From Rostratula benghalensis (lineage: Eukaryota; Chordata; Aves; Charadriiformes; Rostratulidae): a stretch of DNA of 64,000 nt. Positions 33,720 to 44,468 of the stretch are shown piece after piece. The position numbers and the translations under genes are program-made. The notes below the pieces were generated by a model. The model saw nothing but the letters and a program-made list of their open reading frames with translations, ran no database searches and had not been told where the DNA came from. Position 1 is the stretch's first letter, and every line of letters begins with the position of its first letter. Location: positions 1 through 64,000 of the forward strand of contig VXAI01000272.1 in NCBI GenBank assembly GCA_013399305.1, read 5' to 3'.

Positions 33720-36700
33720 GTAAGTTTCCTTTGCTCGGTTGTCTTCCCCCGTTTCCCCTCGGCCGGGTTAATCGGCTCAAGCTATTTATGGATGGCGTCC
33801 GGGATGGGGGGAGGAATGGGGCTGGTGACCCTCTGGGGCGAGGGAAAGCCGCTGTCCCCGCCGCTCTGCGCGCCCCTCGCCGCCGGCTCTCTGCGGGCTC
33901 CGGCAGCCGCCGGGCCGTCTCGGTGCCCGGAGCCGCAGCTCCCTTCTCCGCCCTGCCCCAGCACGGCTGCCCGTCCGCCCGGTGTCCGCGCCCGGAGCCG
34001 CGCCGCCGGGGACATGCTGGCTCACGGCCGGGAAGGGGGTGCGCACAGAAGCAGCTCTAGAGGCTAGAGGGGGGCTTCCCTGGGGACAGAGAGCTTTTCC
34101 AGAGTCGCAGCAGCTCGGAGGGTGACAGATTTGAAACGCTATCAGAAGCCTGGTCCCCCTTCCAGCCCCCGAGCAACAAACAGCCGAGGAAGTTGGTTTG
34201 GTTTTGGTTTTTTTTGCCCCCGGCTCGGCAAGGGTGATAGCTTCTCTCCACCCTCTGAGCTCTGATTGCACCTCAGGGTGGGATAACTTGGCACCGGATC
34301 TCTGCCGCTACTCATCCGAGCTCGAAGGACACCAAGTGGTCCTGCGTGCCTTGAATCTGCTCCCGCCAGGCTGAGCAGCAGAGCCTGCAGCGCTGAGGCG
34401 GTAATTCCGCATCTCCCGGTCCCGGCGGCAGGGGCTCGCTGTGCACCTGTCTGGGAGTGATGGTGAGCAGATCCTGCTGCATCCCAGCACTGCTGGCAGC
34501 TCTCCTTCCCAGCAAACTCTGCTGGGATGAAGACTGTGCAAAGCGCTCAGTCTGCAGAGGTTAAGCGCAGGCTGTCTTCCTGCTTCTGGAGGGATGAAGC
34601 CGTGATACTAAATGCCTTTCTGAAGTGGGCTCTGTCTCAGGCCTTGCACCGGCATGAAAGGGACACTTGTGAACTAAGCCTCTAGCAATGACACAATTCG
34701 TTTTTCCTCTACTTTTATGATACTGCTGGAGGAACCCGCCTTGGGCTGCTTAGGGACAGTGCCCGCTCCTCATCCCCCAGCCCTTCCTTCCGAGTCACCT
34801 ACAATTCGGTTGCTGTTGGATTTTCCTCCCAGAGGGCAGCGGAGGAAGTGCAGTTGCCTGGTGGAGCTGCATTCCCCAGGCTGTATTCCCCAGCACTGCA
34901 CGGCCAGGAGGGAACGTGTGATGCAGTTTTGACCTCTGCTACAGCACTGCCAGACAGCCCTAGGAGGAGTGTGCCCGACCCAAGGGCACTTGTAGCTTTC
35001 ACTCAGAAAGAGTGGCTTTTCCAGAAACTCTCATAATCCAGGTTTCCAAATCCCTCGCCTTGCTTACTTCTGCCTGTGACCTGTTCTTCCCTGACAAATT
35101 TTGTGCTTGTCTGGATGGTCTACAAGAATGATTTCCTGTTGTGATACACATGGGCCCCTTGGATTTTCTCCAGCATCTGCACAAATGCAGCTATTAGCAA
35201 TTCAATCCTGCCAGGGACCCAGGAGACGCTGAAGTGCTGAGTGCCAGGCAGGATTGTGCTCCTGAAGCAGGAGAGAGACCATGAGCTTTCCTTGATGAAA
35301 TGTGGATTCTCATCCTAGTTCTGCTACTGACTTGCTGCTTGACCTTGACATAGGACAACTTGGGTCTGGTCCAGCTCGCGGTGTCTCGCCATTACTTATG
35401 CTGGGATCTGCGTTGTTACTTGACTCTGGTACCTTGTTTTCTGCAATCAACAAAATGGAGCTAGAGCCCGCAGTTGCACTGGTCAGGGGAAGCTGCTGAG
35501 ACCTGGCAGTAGATGACATGAGAGAAGCCCAAGGTATCGTATGTCATCTGCAAGTTGGAAGAGCAGGAAGTAGTGCAAATGCCCTCCTCCACTGCCAAGA
35601 TTTCCTGCTGAAACAAGCAGGCTCCAGAGCATCATCTCTGAAAACTGGAACTGCTCTGTGCTAAGAGCGTGCCCCCCGCTCCCTCCCCTGAGACCTAACT
35701 GAGGGTTGATTTTCTGTTGTTGTTATTACATTTGAAAGCTTGATGTAAGCTGTCTGGCTTGGCCAGCAAGAACAGACACAAGGTCAGTTCTTTATGTGTT
35801 ATTAACCACAAAAACATTACATAGTGGAGGTTTGGCTGTCCAGCCTTGACAGTGTATAACAGCCCGGCTGTGATGTCATTACAGCTCTCAGAGCAGCATT
35901 TCACAAACCCAGGATTCAGGCAGACCCAAAATGTTCTGTTTCAAGTGCTGGGCTGCTTTATGATGATAAATGGGAGTTTATAAATGGATAGAGGCATGGG
36001 GAGGAGCAGAGCCAACAATTTAACTGATTAAATAGAATTCAGTGGCCTGATATCCCACTGTCTCTCCAGTCAATTCTGCTTTAGATCTGCCTACCATGTG
36101 GAGGGAAATGTTCTTCCAGGGCTAGACAAAATTCTGACCAGAGCTCTGCTTTGCATATAGCACAGTGAGATTTGCTTGTATGAGTCTGATGTGCGTTGTT
36201 TTTCTCATTTTGCTTTTCTGGGAAGGTGATTGAGGCAGAAACGAAGTGTTGTGCTGAACAGGTTCAGACAGGAGAGCTGGAAATGTGCAAGGTTTTTTCT
36301 GGGGACTCCAACCCAGTGGTTACCCCACTGTTGCCCCATGGAAGTTGCTGTCATCTCAGCTGGCCCCCAAATCCAGGATAGAGGAGGGAGGGCCTTAAAA
36401 CAATTCATTAGGAATCTCCTCCGTTACGTGAGACAGTAAGGCAGCAAACCTGGGGCAGGGGGGTGACTTGACTTCTGTCTTTCTACAAAGCATAAATCAG
36501 AGCCGGTCAGCAGCTTGTTTTTTCTGTTCCCAAGTGACACGGACTTGTGGTGCGTTCACATGGTCGTCTGTTGAGGTGGAACTCTCTCCTATACAGAGCT
36601 TTTAAGGGAGACCTGCTAGAACAAAAGTTGTGTGGTAAATTCTTGCAACAGGCTTACTTCAGCCTTCCCCCCTTCTACCTTGTGTGAGAGGAATTACCCA

Positions 36701-37264
36701 TTTTTAAGACGTGGACACGTGAGGCTGAAAGAGGTGATGGGTTATCAAAGACATTACAGTCTGCCCGTTACAGTCCCTGACAGAGTTAGGTGCAGGCAGC
36801 AGAAAAGGCCCTTGACAACTTTGTGGGTCAATGTTGAGCCACAGCGCCTCAGAAAGTGTTCTGAAAAACCGTTGCTAACTCCTCCCTCCTCTCAATATAC
36901 ACCAAGCTTTCTTGATCCCTGTGAGTAAAAAAGCCTTTTATTCCTTGCTTGCCTGCAAGTAGACAAAGCGGGAGAAAACAGAATTAACACATGAATGTTC
37001 TGAGTTCATCCTAATTTGGATTTGTAAATGAAAACTGTCCTCCCTGTGGTTGGTAGATTCCCCCTGCCTCCTCCCCCGGAAGGGTAGGTGATTCTGGGAT
37101 GAAGGAGGATGTTGGAAATGGCACTAAATCATTTGGTTATTTCTCTGTTGGAATATACTTCTGCAGTCTACTGGATGTTAATGTCGTTGCTCTTAAACCT
37201 TCTTTTTCTTCTTTTTCCTCCCTTATGCATTGCCTCTCAGCACTGGAAAGCCCTATTTGACCAG
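33612..37264 (+). CDS. RHBDL3: RHBDL3 (rhomboid-like 3), 5' part only
   Basis: Rhomboid-family multi-pass membrane protein with N-terminal EF-hands. Only the cytosolic N-terminus is in the window: 36 visible codons of exon 1 (an acidic region with PAVAASSEAEEIEVLDSED, ending PMAAED) joined in phase 0 to HWKALFDQ. Human RHBDL3, as I recall it, has PAVAACAEAERIEELEPE, then PEDHWKVLFDQ before the EF-hand, so the match spans the splice junction. The start lies in the 77-N gap. The EF-hands, rhomboid core and catalytic residues lie in later exons that I could not find here. The position after RHOT1 on the same strand agrees with the human order. Confidence 0.88.
35303..35365 (+). repeat. MIR-like SINE fossil
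   Basis: GTTCTGCTACTGACTTGCTG then CTTGACCTTGACATAGGACA closely follows the MIR core (CTCTGCCACTGACTTGCTGT, GTGACCTTGGGCAAGTCAC). Clearest MIR-like match in the window. Confidence 0.6.
36694..36765 (-). repeat. MIR-like SINE fossil, reverse orientation
   Basis: ACCCATTTTTAAGACGTGGA then GTGAGGCTGAAAGAGGTGAT resembles the MIR complement (CCCATTTTACAGATGAGGAA, ACTGAGGCACAGAGAGGTTA). Confidence 0.5.
37241..37264 (+). CDS. RHBDL3: RHBDL3 exon 2 (24-nt microexon)
   Basis: A long C/T tract and TCTCAG acceptor precede CACTGGAAAGCCCTATTTGA; the exon codes HWKALFDQ and ends at a CAG|GTATGT donor. Reading through the donor meets a stop after 16 codons, so splicing here is required. Phase 0 at both ends. 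The octapeptide matches the residues just before the EF-hand in mammalian RHBDL3, apart from Ala for Val. Confidence 0.85.
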
Positions 37265-39524
37265 GTATGTGAACAACTGATATATTGTCTGTCTTGTGAG
37301 CGAAGAGTCTAACCTCCAGTTAATTTCCTCTGTACTAGATCTTCCCTGCATTTAAAATACAGCCTCAGAGGAATGCACTCTCTGCTCCTGGTTCCCAGGA
37401 CGCTGGTGTGCAAGTGATAATTATCACTACTGCTTCAGGCCTTTCTCTTAATTCTTCTTACGAGTAGCCAGGGATAGAAGAGGGCCCAGCCTGGCCATCC
37501 CTCCCAGCACAGGGGCATGGCTGAGGTGCTGCAGCAGCTGCTCTGTTTGCTGCCAGTTGAGCTGTCCTTGCTCTGTGGATTAAAGGATCTTCTCCTCTTT
37601 GAGACAGGGAAACTGGGACCTGTAAAACCAGCACTGCATTCTTTGAAATGGCTCCCCAACCGCTAAGCTGACTTCTGTGGGGTTACATCCTCCAGGGGAA
37701 GACCAGGTGCTTTAAGCTTGCACAGAATTAGCAAAGTATTTGCTTCTGTACCAAAACCTATGGTTTTATCTGGTAACTGCTTTGGGTCAGATCTGTAGCT
37801 GACTGAAATCAACACAGCTCTGTAGAGCTCTGAATTATAGCTGCTAAGAATTTGGGTTATGGATTCTAGGTTGTAAATTATGCTTTCATCTGCTTTAGCT
37901 GACATGTTTGCTTTGTGGTATTCCTTCCATCTGCCAGGTTGAAAAGTGAAGCAGCTATAACTGAAGGATTTTTCTAGGGTTGACTTGCTTCTAAACTCCA
38001 GCACTCTCTTGATGTTGTAAACGTTTGTGCTATTGTGTATGTGTAAATGTCACCTTCTGAAGAGGAGCTTACCCTGATGCTGGCATCATCCTGGCAATAC
38101 TAAAGTTCAGGTGGGATTTTGTCCCTGCTTTATGAGGTGATAATCTTGCTTCTGCGTCTGGTTGAACTGCAAAGCCTGTCATGCAGTCTCCACAGAAGGA
38201 TGTCCTTGGTACCCTGGGAGTCCCGTTATCATTCAGAAAATAACTGGACTGTCTGCTCTGATGAGTGCTCTTCTATACCTGGTTAGTTGTGACCGACTGC
38301 TAATCCACGTGTCTGGCCTGCGATACATTTTTGTTGTACAATCAAGTTGGCAGTTGGGAATTAGATTACTGTAATTGTTGATCATGCCTAAATCATGTGC
38401 TGTATTTGAATTTGCTTGGCCTTATAGGGTATGCTGCCACTCAAAAGGTGAATGCAAGATAAATTGCTTGTGGTCTAGGCTGAATGTTCGTTTTGGCCAC
38501 TTTGAATTCTCCCCTGCCTCAAACCTTGGCCTTAAATTGGAGTCTGATTCTACAAGCATCCTTTGAAGTCATTGAGACCTTGTGGTATGGGGCTCTTGGC
38601 TGGTAGCTACCTTGGGCTCAAAGAGAGGAATCTGTAATTTCCCACTGGAGTTGCTTGAATAGTAGATGGGGTTTTATTCCTTTTTTTCTTTCTAAGGGAG
38701 AGGAAAGTTTGACTGTTGGATTTACAGAACATTACCCCGTAACAAGGGAGTGGGCTGTAAAGGCAGACCTTCAATAATTAGCTATGTTTCAATTAGGGCT
38801 GCAGCTGAAATTTAAGACTTGCCTGTAAGGCTTTATTATCAAAGAGAATGCAACCTGTGACAAGTAGTCCTAAGCCCTGAATAGATCAATAATGTCCTTG
38901 TTGCCCATGGGCAAAGCCAAGGAGCTGATGCGTTATATCAGCAACGTAATGCAATTAGCCCTGCAGTGAATTGCAAGATGCTGTTTGGAACAAGGTCTGT
39001 GCTGGTAGGAGAGCAGAGCGTTTTTGTTTAGCTCTGGCATCCATGTGAAACATGAGGACAGTCTTAATAACTAGGGAAAGCCTGTGTGTTGGAACGGTTG
39101 CAGCTCCCCCTGGGAGACATGACCTGGCCTTACGTGTACTTGGAGTGGAAATGGGTGGCCAAAGGTTCACGTGCCCAAGTGTGTTTGTGACATGTGGGCT
39201 GGGACTGAAGTTTGATAGCCACCCTTCTCAGTTGAGACACGTGGGCTTCTGCTCCCTGGAGAGCAGCAGAGCAAGAGAAATCTCTGGGCACAGTGATAGA
39301 ACAGTTGGGAATTTACAGCCTGGCAGTCTCTGCTTCCCAGGGTGGTGGAGTATGACAGCAAACAGTGCCAGGGAGGGGGCAGCACTTTTCCCATCTTACC
39401 TCTGGGGGGAAGAGTAATTATTAAAAGTAATTATTATTAATGCTTGCCCTTTTTTTAGGTTTAGTGACATAAAAAAGCAGGTTTGTTTTTAGACATACAA
39501 AATTACAGTATTTGGGCTTTATTA

Positions 39525-39538
39525 TGTGTGTGTGTGTC
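39525..39538. repeat. (TG)n microsatellite
   Basis: Seven TG units in the RHBDL3 intron. Confidence 0.85.
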
Positions 39539-39743
39539 CCAACACCTTAAATTAAAATTCAAAACTTCTTGATTAAAATTGCTGCTCAGTCATAAAGCAG
39601 TGTTCTTTGCTTGTTTGTTCTGGGAGAGAGGAGTCACTGACAATGCTTTCTGGAGGAATTTTTTACTTGCTTTGATCCAGCTCTGATATGTCACACTGGG
39701 AACTGTCGGTGAATCAAACCACCATCTCCAGCCACTTGCAGAT

Positions 39744-39747
<4 letters not shown>

Positions 39748-39774
<27 letters not shown>
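39748..39774. repeat. Poly-T run (27 T)
   Basis: Uninterrupted T run; flanks show no SINE or LINE body or clear target-site duplication, so an insertion origin is unproven. Confidence 0.9.
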
Positions 39775-39778
<4 letters not shown>

Positions 39779-41478
39779 AGTAGAAGAACTTCAGAAAATT
39801 TGGCAAAAAGACAGATCCAGAACTGCTTCCTAAACTTTGAGGTTGAAAGAAACTCCTCCTAGGGTAAACTCCTGACTACGCTGAAGGACGTACCATTCCT
39901 CCTGCATTTCCTGGGGTCAGCACTTCACCCAGGACCCTGGGAGCAGGCTTTTCAGTGCTGCAGCCAGGCAGTTACAGCACAGCTGCTGCTTCACACTGTG
40001 CTTGCGAGATGTGTTTTTTATTATGAGGCCATGGCCCTCGGGCAGCTCTAACTCACTTTTATATGGAACTTTTATAGGGATTCATACATTTATTTATTGT
40101 GCTCATAAACACCCTCCACCCCCACACGCACATTAGCTCCGCATCTGCTGCCTTCTGCAGAGCCTGCACAGTCGCTGAGCGTTCCACGCTAGCTCTGTGT
40201 GGAATCCAAACTCTGAGCAGAGCAAGGCATTGCTTCTCTCCATCCCTCCACAGTCACTTAGGGTTATCTTCATTTGTTCTTCACTGGCTAAGCCCCCATT
40301 TTTTTTTATTAGTCTTCTGGTAGAGTTAAACGTGTGACAATCCCAGGAGCAGGTCCTGACAATTTCACACTTTGTGTTATTAAGATATTTTGTTAATTGC
40401 TTTGCATGCAGATGTGAGAACATTTTGCTGTCCTGGTTGAAGCCAAGTTATCTGATGGTTAGAGTGAACCTGTAGATGAGTCTCCAGAGGGGCTGTTGCT
40501 GCTTTGCAACATCCTTTCTAGAGCCTTGGGTGCCTGTCTCTGCCTCTGTGTCACCACTGTCCCTGCTTTAAAGCTTATTGGTATTATCCAGCCCTTTGCT
40601 GTGCTAGGTGAAAGGGACTATCCAGGAGAACAAAGTTCATTATTAGGATAGACCTGCCTTCTGAAGGTTGCTTTTAGCCTTGTTAGATGCCAGGAGCTTC
40701 TATCATCCAATTTGTTTCCCCATCCCCATGGCTGCTGAGATTTCAAGGGTGAATTAACATTATCAGCCTTCATCTCAGAGTTCTCACTTCTTCTCACCCA
40801 TACTCTGATTTGTAGTCATGACAACAAACTTGTTTTAAATAGACACACACAAAACTCCCCCAAAAGACCCCCCTCACTGGTTCAGCACCTTGATCCTATT
40901 GCTTGTCAATCCAGGCTGTGTTTTTGTTGCAGCTGCTTTTAAACCCTGGATTCCTTCCTGAGACTTACACGTGGGTGTGATGGCAACAGATGATCAAGAG
41001 TTTATGGGAAATGCAGAGAGATGCCAGGTTACCCAGGCTGTGTAGGCAGCTAATGGAAAACTAGAGCTCAGAAACAAGGCTGTAGAGATATCCTGGACCA
41101 GACGTACGCTTAGCAGGAAGAGTTTGGTTGCTGACACTACCAGCAGCGGGTGCAGCTGAACCTGCTCTGCTGTGGTCTCATAAAACATTAAAATATGCTT
41201 CAAAATATGCTGACTTGGCAGCCTTCTTAAATCCAGGGCTGGTGCCTGCACAATTGAAGTTGCAAAGCAATCCCTAAAATCAGGCCAGCTATGACCATGG
41301 TTGGTGGTAATGGAGAAGGGGAATTATTTTGAACTCAATGATCTTTTTATGTTAACTGTGTCTCTTTTCTCTGGGTAACCTTTAACACAGATGGGCTAAG
41401 CTATTTCCCACACTGTAAAGGAAATTCCAGTTTGTTTACTAGGGTACTGTTGAGCTCAACACCCATCACACTTCACTT

Positions 41479-41565
41479 TGAAAATTTTCTCTGACTCTTG
41501 TTGCTGGCTAACCCCTGCCACAATGAAAATTTTCTCTGACTCTTGTTGCTGGCTAACCCCTGCCA
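41479..41565. repeat. 45-bp tandem duplication
   Basis: Two identical 42-nt copies (41479-41520 and 41524-41565) begin TGAAAATTTTCTCTGACTCT and end TAACCCCTGCCA, separated by 3 nt. The period of 45 keeps reading frame. Identity of the copies points to a recent event or copy-number variation. Confidence 0.92.
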
Positions 41566-42829
41566 GTTGTGGCTGGAAGACCTTGCCGGGCAGGTCTCTC
41601 TGAGCTCCAGACAGTGGTTTGTGCCCAGAGATGTTCCCACTTTCTCTGACAAATTGATTGTGTCTTACCACTGGCTTGTGTGGGTCACTGGGAGCAGAGG
41701 AGCAGAAACTTCAGGATGAGAAGTAGGGTATGATGAGTGAGAGCTACTGCCTATATAGGCAGTGGGCTTGAGCACAAGGACCTTCAAATCCTTGCCTGAA
41801 TTTTGGACTATTGTTACCTTTTAAAGTTAGTGTTTGCTGGGACATATGTCTGCATTTAAGTAGAGTGGGGCTGCACAGAGGAGGTTGTAGGAACTGGAAT
41901 TAAGAAATAGCCATAGACTTGTTCGTCTCCTTACATGAACTGGGGAACCAGGGATGCTGTTGGGAATACTGTTCATGGTGGTAACAGATTAGCATCCAGG
42001 CCCTAAAACCAGGTCTGCCTTGTCTGCTATATTAGACACTTTTGTGAGTGTGACAAGAAATTTGCCCCCTTCTCCCCCTCTGTCAAGCTGTGCGTTTTAA
42101 AGGGGAAAGACATTTTAAAAGCTACAAGGGTCTCTTGGCAATGCACAGAGGGGGTTCTGCATCTGCCCCACGCCTTGAAGTCTAATCTCATTTAGAGTTG
42201 TCAGCGTGGGCTGCTGGAGGAGATGAAAGGCAGAGGACAAGGAGGGAGAATAGATTAGTGGTGAGCAGAGGGCACTGGGAGTGCACCTGCCTCTGCCCCG
42301 CTACCTTGAGGAGGGGCGGCAGTAGCAGCTGGGCATGTGTCATCTGCTGCTCTTTGAGGCGCCCAGCCATGGAGCACACGATTAATGACTCAAGGGGCTG
42401 GGCTTTTGTGAGCAATAAAGCCCTGGGATTTAGGCAGGGCTCTCAGGCCTTTTTTTTCCTGAGCAGCGCCATCACTTTACATTTCTCAAGTGGTGTTTTG
42501 GTCGCAGGGAGCTGCTGTCTGTGACCACAATGCTTCCCTTTCTCCTCCTTCACCAAACTGGGCTGACCTTTGTCATGCAGCATTAACCCTGTGACTCCTC
42601 TACTTTGGGTTATGGGGTTTGGGGGGAAAAAAAAAAAAAGAGTCTCCCTTCAAATTCATTGCCCTGTGGACAGACTTGAAGGGAAGAATGGGCTGAGGAT
42701 CTGTTTTTGCTGCAGGAGATTGGTTTGTTGGTGCTGTCTGGATTATCAACCCTTTGCTGCCTTCTGCCAGAGGCTCTTTTGAATACAGCAGCCCTCAGGA
42801 AAGAGAGGAGGGGAATTTATTCTTCCTTC

Positions 42830-42885
42830 AATCAAGGAGGGAAACTGAGGAACTGAGCAGCGGAGAGATGTCTGAGAGACTTCCC
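42830..42885 (-). repeat. MIR-like SINE fossil, reverse orientation
   Basis: AGGAGGGAAACTGAGGAACT then GAGCAGCGGAGAGATGTCTG resembles the complement of the MIR 3' half (GAGGAAACTGAGGCACAGAG). Confidence 0.4.
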
Positions 42886-43822
42886 TCCACGGGGTAATGC
42901 CTTGTCTTTATCCTGCCTGGATTAGCCTGTATCCGTTCCCAGCGTGGTTACAGTGGATGGCAATCTCCCAGCATTTCAAGGCTTATAGCCAGATTTGGCT
43001 TTTAGCCACAATACCCTGGAGTGATAGCTCAGCATGAAAAAGGCTACCTGGAGGTCATTAATGATCTTCCTGCCTCTTGCAGGATGAACAGCAAAAATTC
43101 CCTAAGTTCCTCCTTAATCTTCTAATACCTCTGTATTAGAACAGCAGCCAGCCTCTAAGCTGGATGTGGGTATTTGGGATTGTCTGTATTTACACCTTCC
43201 CTGCAGTGTGAAAGGTTTGTGATCAGCTACCCCATTTTCCCAACTATTTCGATATTCCTCTCTCCAATCCCAGCAGCCCGTTTGCGGACTGTTGGCTTTG
43301 CCCAGCACAGTAAGTTGGGAGCAGAAGCCATCAATATGAACATCAGCAGTGTAGCAAACACAAACCTGTTATGCTTGTGCTGGTAGAAGTAGGCATCTCC
43401 TGAAACGTTTCAAGGAGTCACAACAAACACACCGAAAAGCACATGGAGGCATGAGTCAGCCTTACACAGCTCGTGAGTTACTGGCAGCTTGCTGTCTCTC
43501 GATTACTAAAAGCTTCAGGAGGCTTCCTACTCATTACACATTTGTGTACCTTCCGTGTCTGAGCTGCCTGGAAACCTGCACATTGGAGCGCAGCGTCTGG
43601 GGGACGGCAGGCTGCGTTCAGGCTGTTGTATCTCCCTGCTGCCTCCTGATCCCAGCTGCAGCCGGAGCCCGTGGTAGCGTACGCTCTGCCATTTCAGCTG
43701 AACGCGTGGGATGGTTTTTAGGCACATAGATCCTTGCTAATGCATTGTTCTCAAATCCTCTCTTGCACATAGAAAATCACTGAAGCAATAAGAACATTTA
43801 AGCCTGCATGTTTAAAAAGAAA

Positions 43823-43834
43823 GGGGGGGGGGGG
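43823..43834. repeat. Poly-G run (12 G)
   Basis: Twelve consecutive G after an A-rich stretch; length may be unreliable in the assembly. Confidence 0.9.
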
Positions 43835-44411
43835 AGAGAGCTGTAAACACAGAGTGGATTGATGCTCTTCTGCAAATCAGCTGGTGCATTGTGCTCTGTG
43901 GCTGTGTGCTCTGATATGACAGAGAAGGGGAAGAGATCATCCTGTCTCCAGAGGAACAAACCAGCTGCTTAGCAAGTGGAAGCCGTTTGGAGGTGCTTTT
44001 CTACACCATCATCACTTATGCCTGTAACAGTTACAGGCTTTTAAAGTTGGTTTCTACCAAACCTGGAGAGCGAGTGTTTCTCCTTTGCGGTAGGAGGTAT
44101 GATGTTGCCTTCCAGTATCTGCAGTCAGTACAAATGTACCAGGGCACATTTGCAAATTAAATGCAGCAGTGGGTGTGTTTGAGTTTGACAGCAGCCAAGG
44201 AAGCCACGATCTCTTTCTGCCTCCTCATTGTACAGGGTGTTGGTCTGAAATCAGTTGGGTACCAACACACCGTGAGACAAAGTCAACAGGGTGCAGGTGA
44301 TGGGTTGTTTTCCTGCACAGTTGTACTTACAGGCTGTTGAGGAAAGCTAATCACCGAGTGCTCTGGATTTTTGTGTGACTCAAGACTTGGAGAGTTTGCC
44401 TGTTCAAGCTG

Positions 44412-44468
44412 TAGTACTTGGGGCAGTCACTTCTTCCCCTCTCCTAATCTCCAGAGTGGTGATATCCC
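44412..44468 (+). repeat. MIR-like SINE fossil
   Basis: TACTTGGGGCAGTCACTTCT then TCCCCTCTCCTAATCTCCAG resembles the MIR stretch CTTGGGCAAGTCACTTCCCC and following CTCTGGGCCTCAG. Confidence 0.4.

Larger units (their letters stand above)
32885..34070 (+). promoter_or_regulatory. RHBDL3: CpG-island promoter and 5' UTR of RHBDL3
   Basis: Long CpG-dense block around RHBDL3 exon 1, interrupted by the 77-N gap. Long open frames here (for example 193 codons at 32899-33480) reflect the lack of AT-rich stop codons and are not supported as genes. No TATA box stands out; start site not readable. Confidence 0.75.
33720..37240 (+). other. RHBDL3: RHBDL3 intron 1
   Basis: Begins in the CpG island, then moderate-GC unique sequence. 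It contains two MIR-like fossils (35303-35365 and 36694-36765). No other exon is supported. Confidence 0.75.

Noticed and set aside
40881..40890. Left half of an RE1/NRSF site, TTCAGCACCT
   Set aside because: The right half GGACAG is absent at the expected spacing; a half-site of this length is expected by chance.
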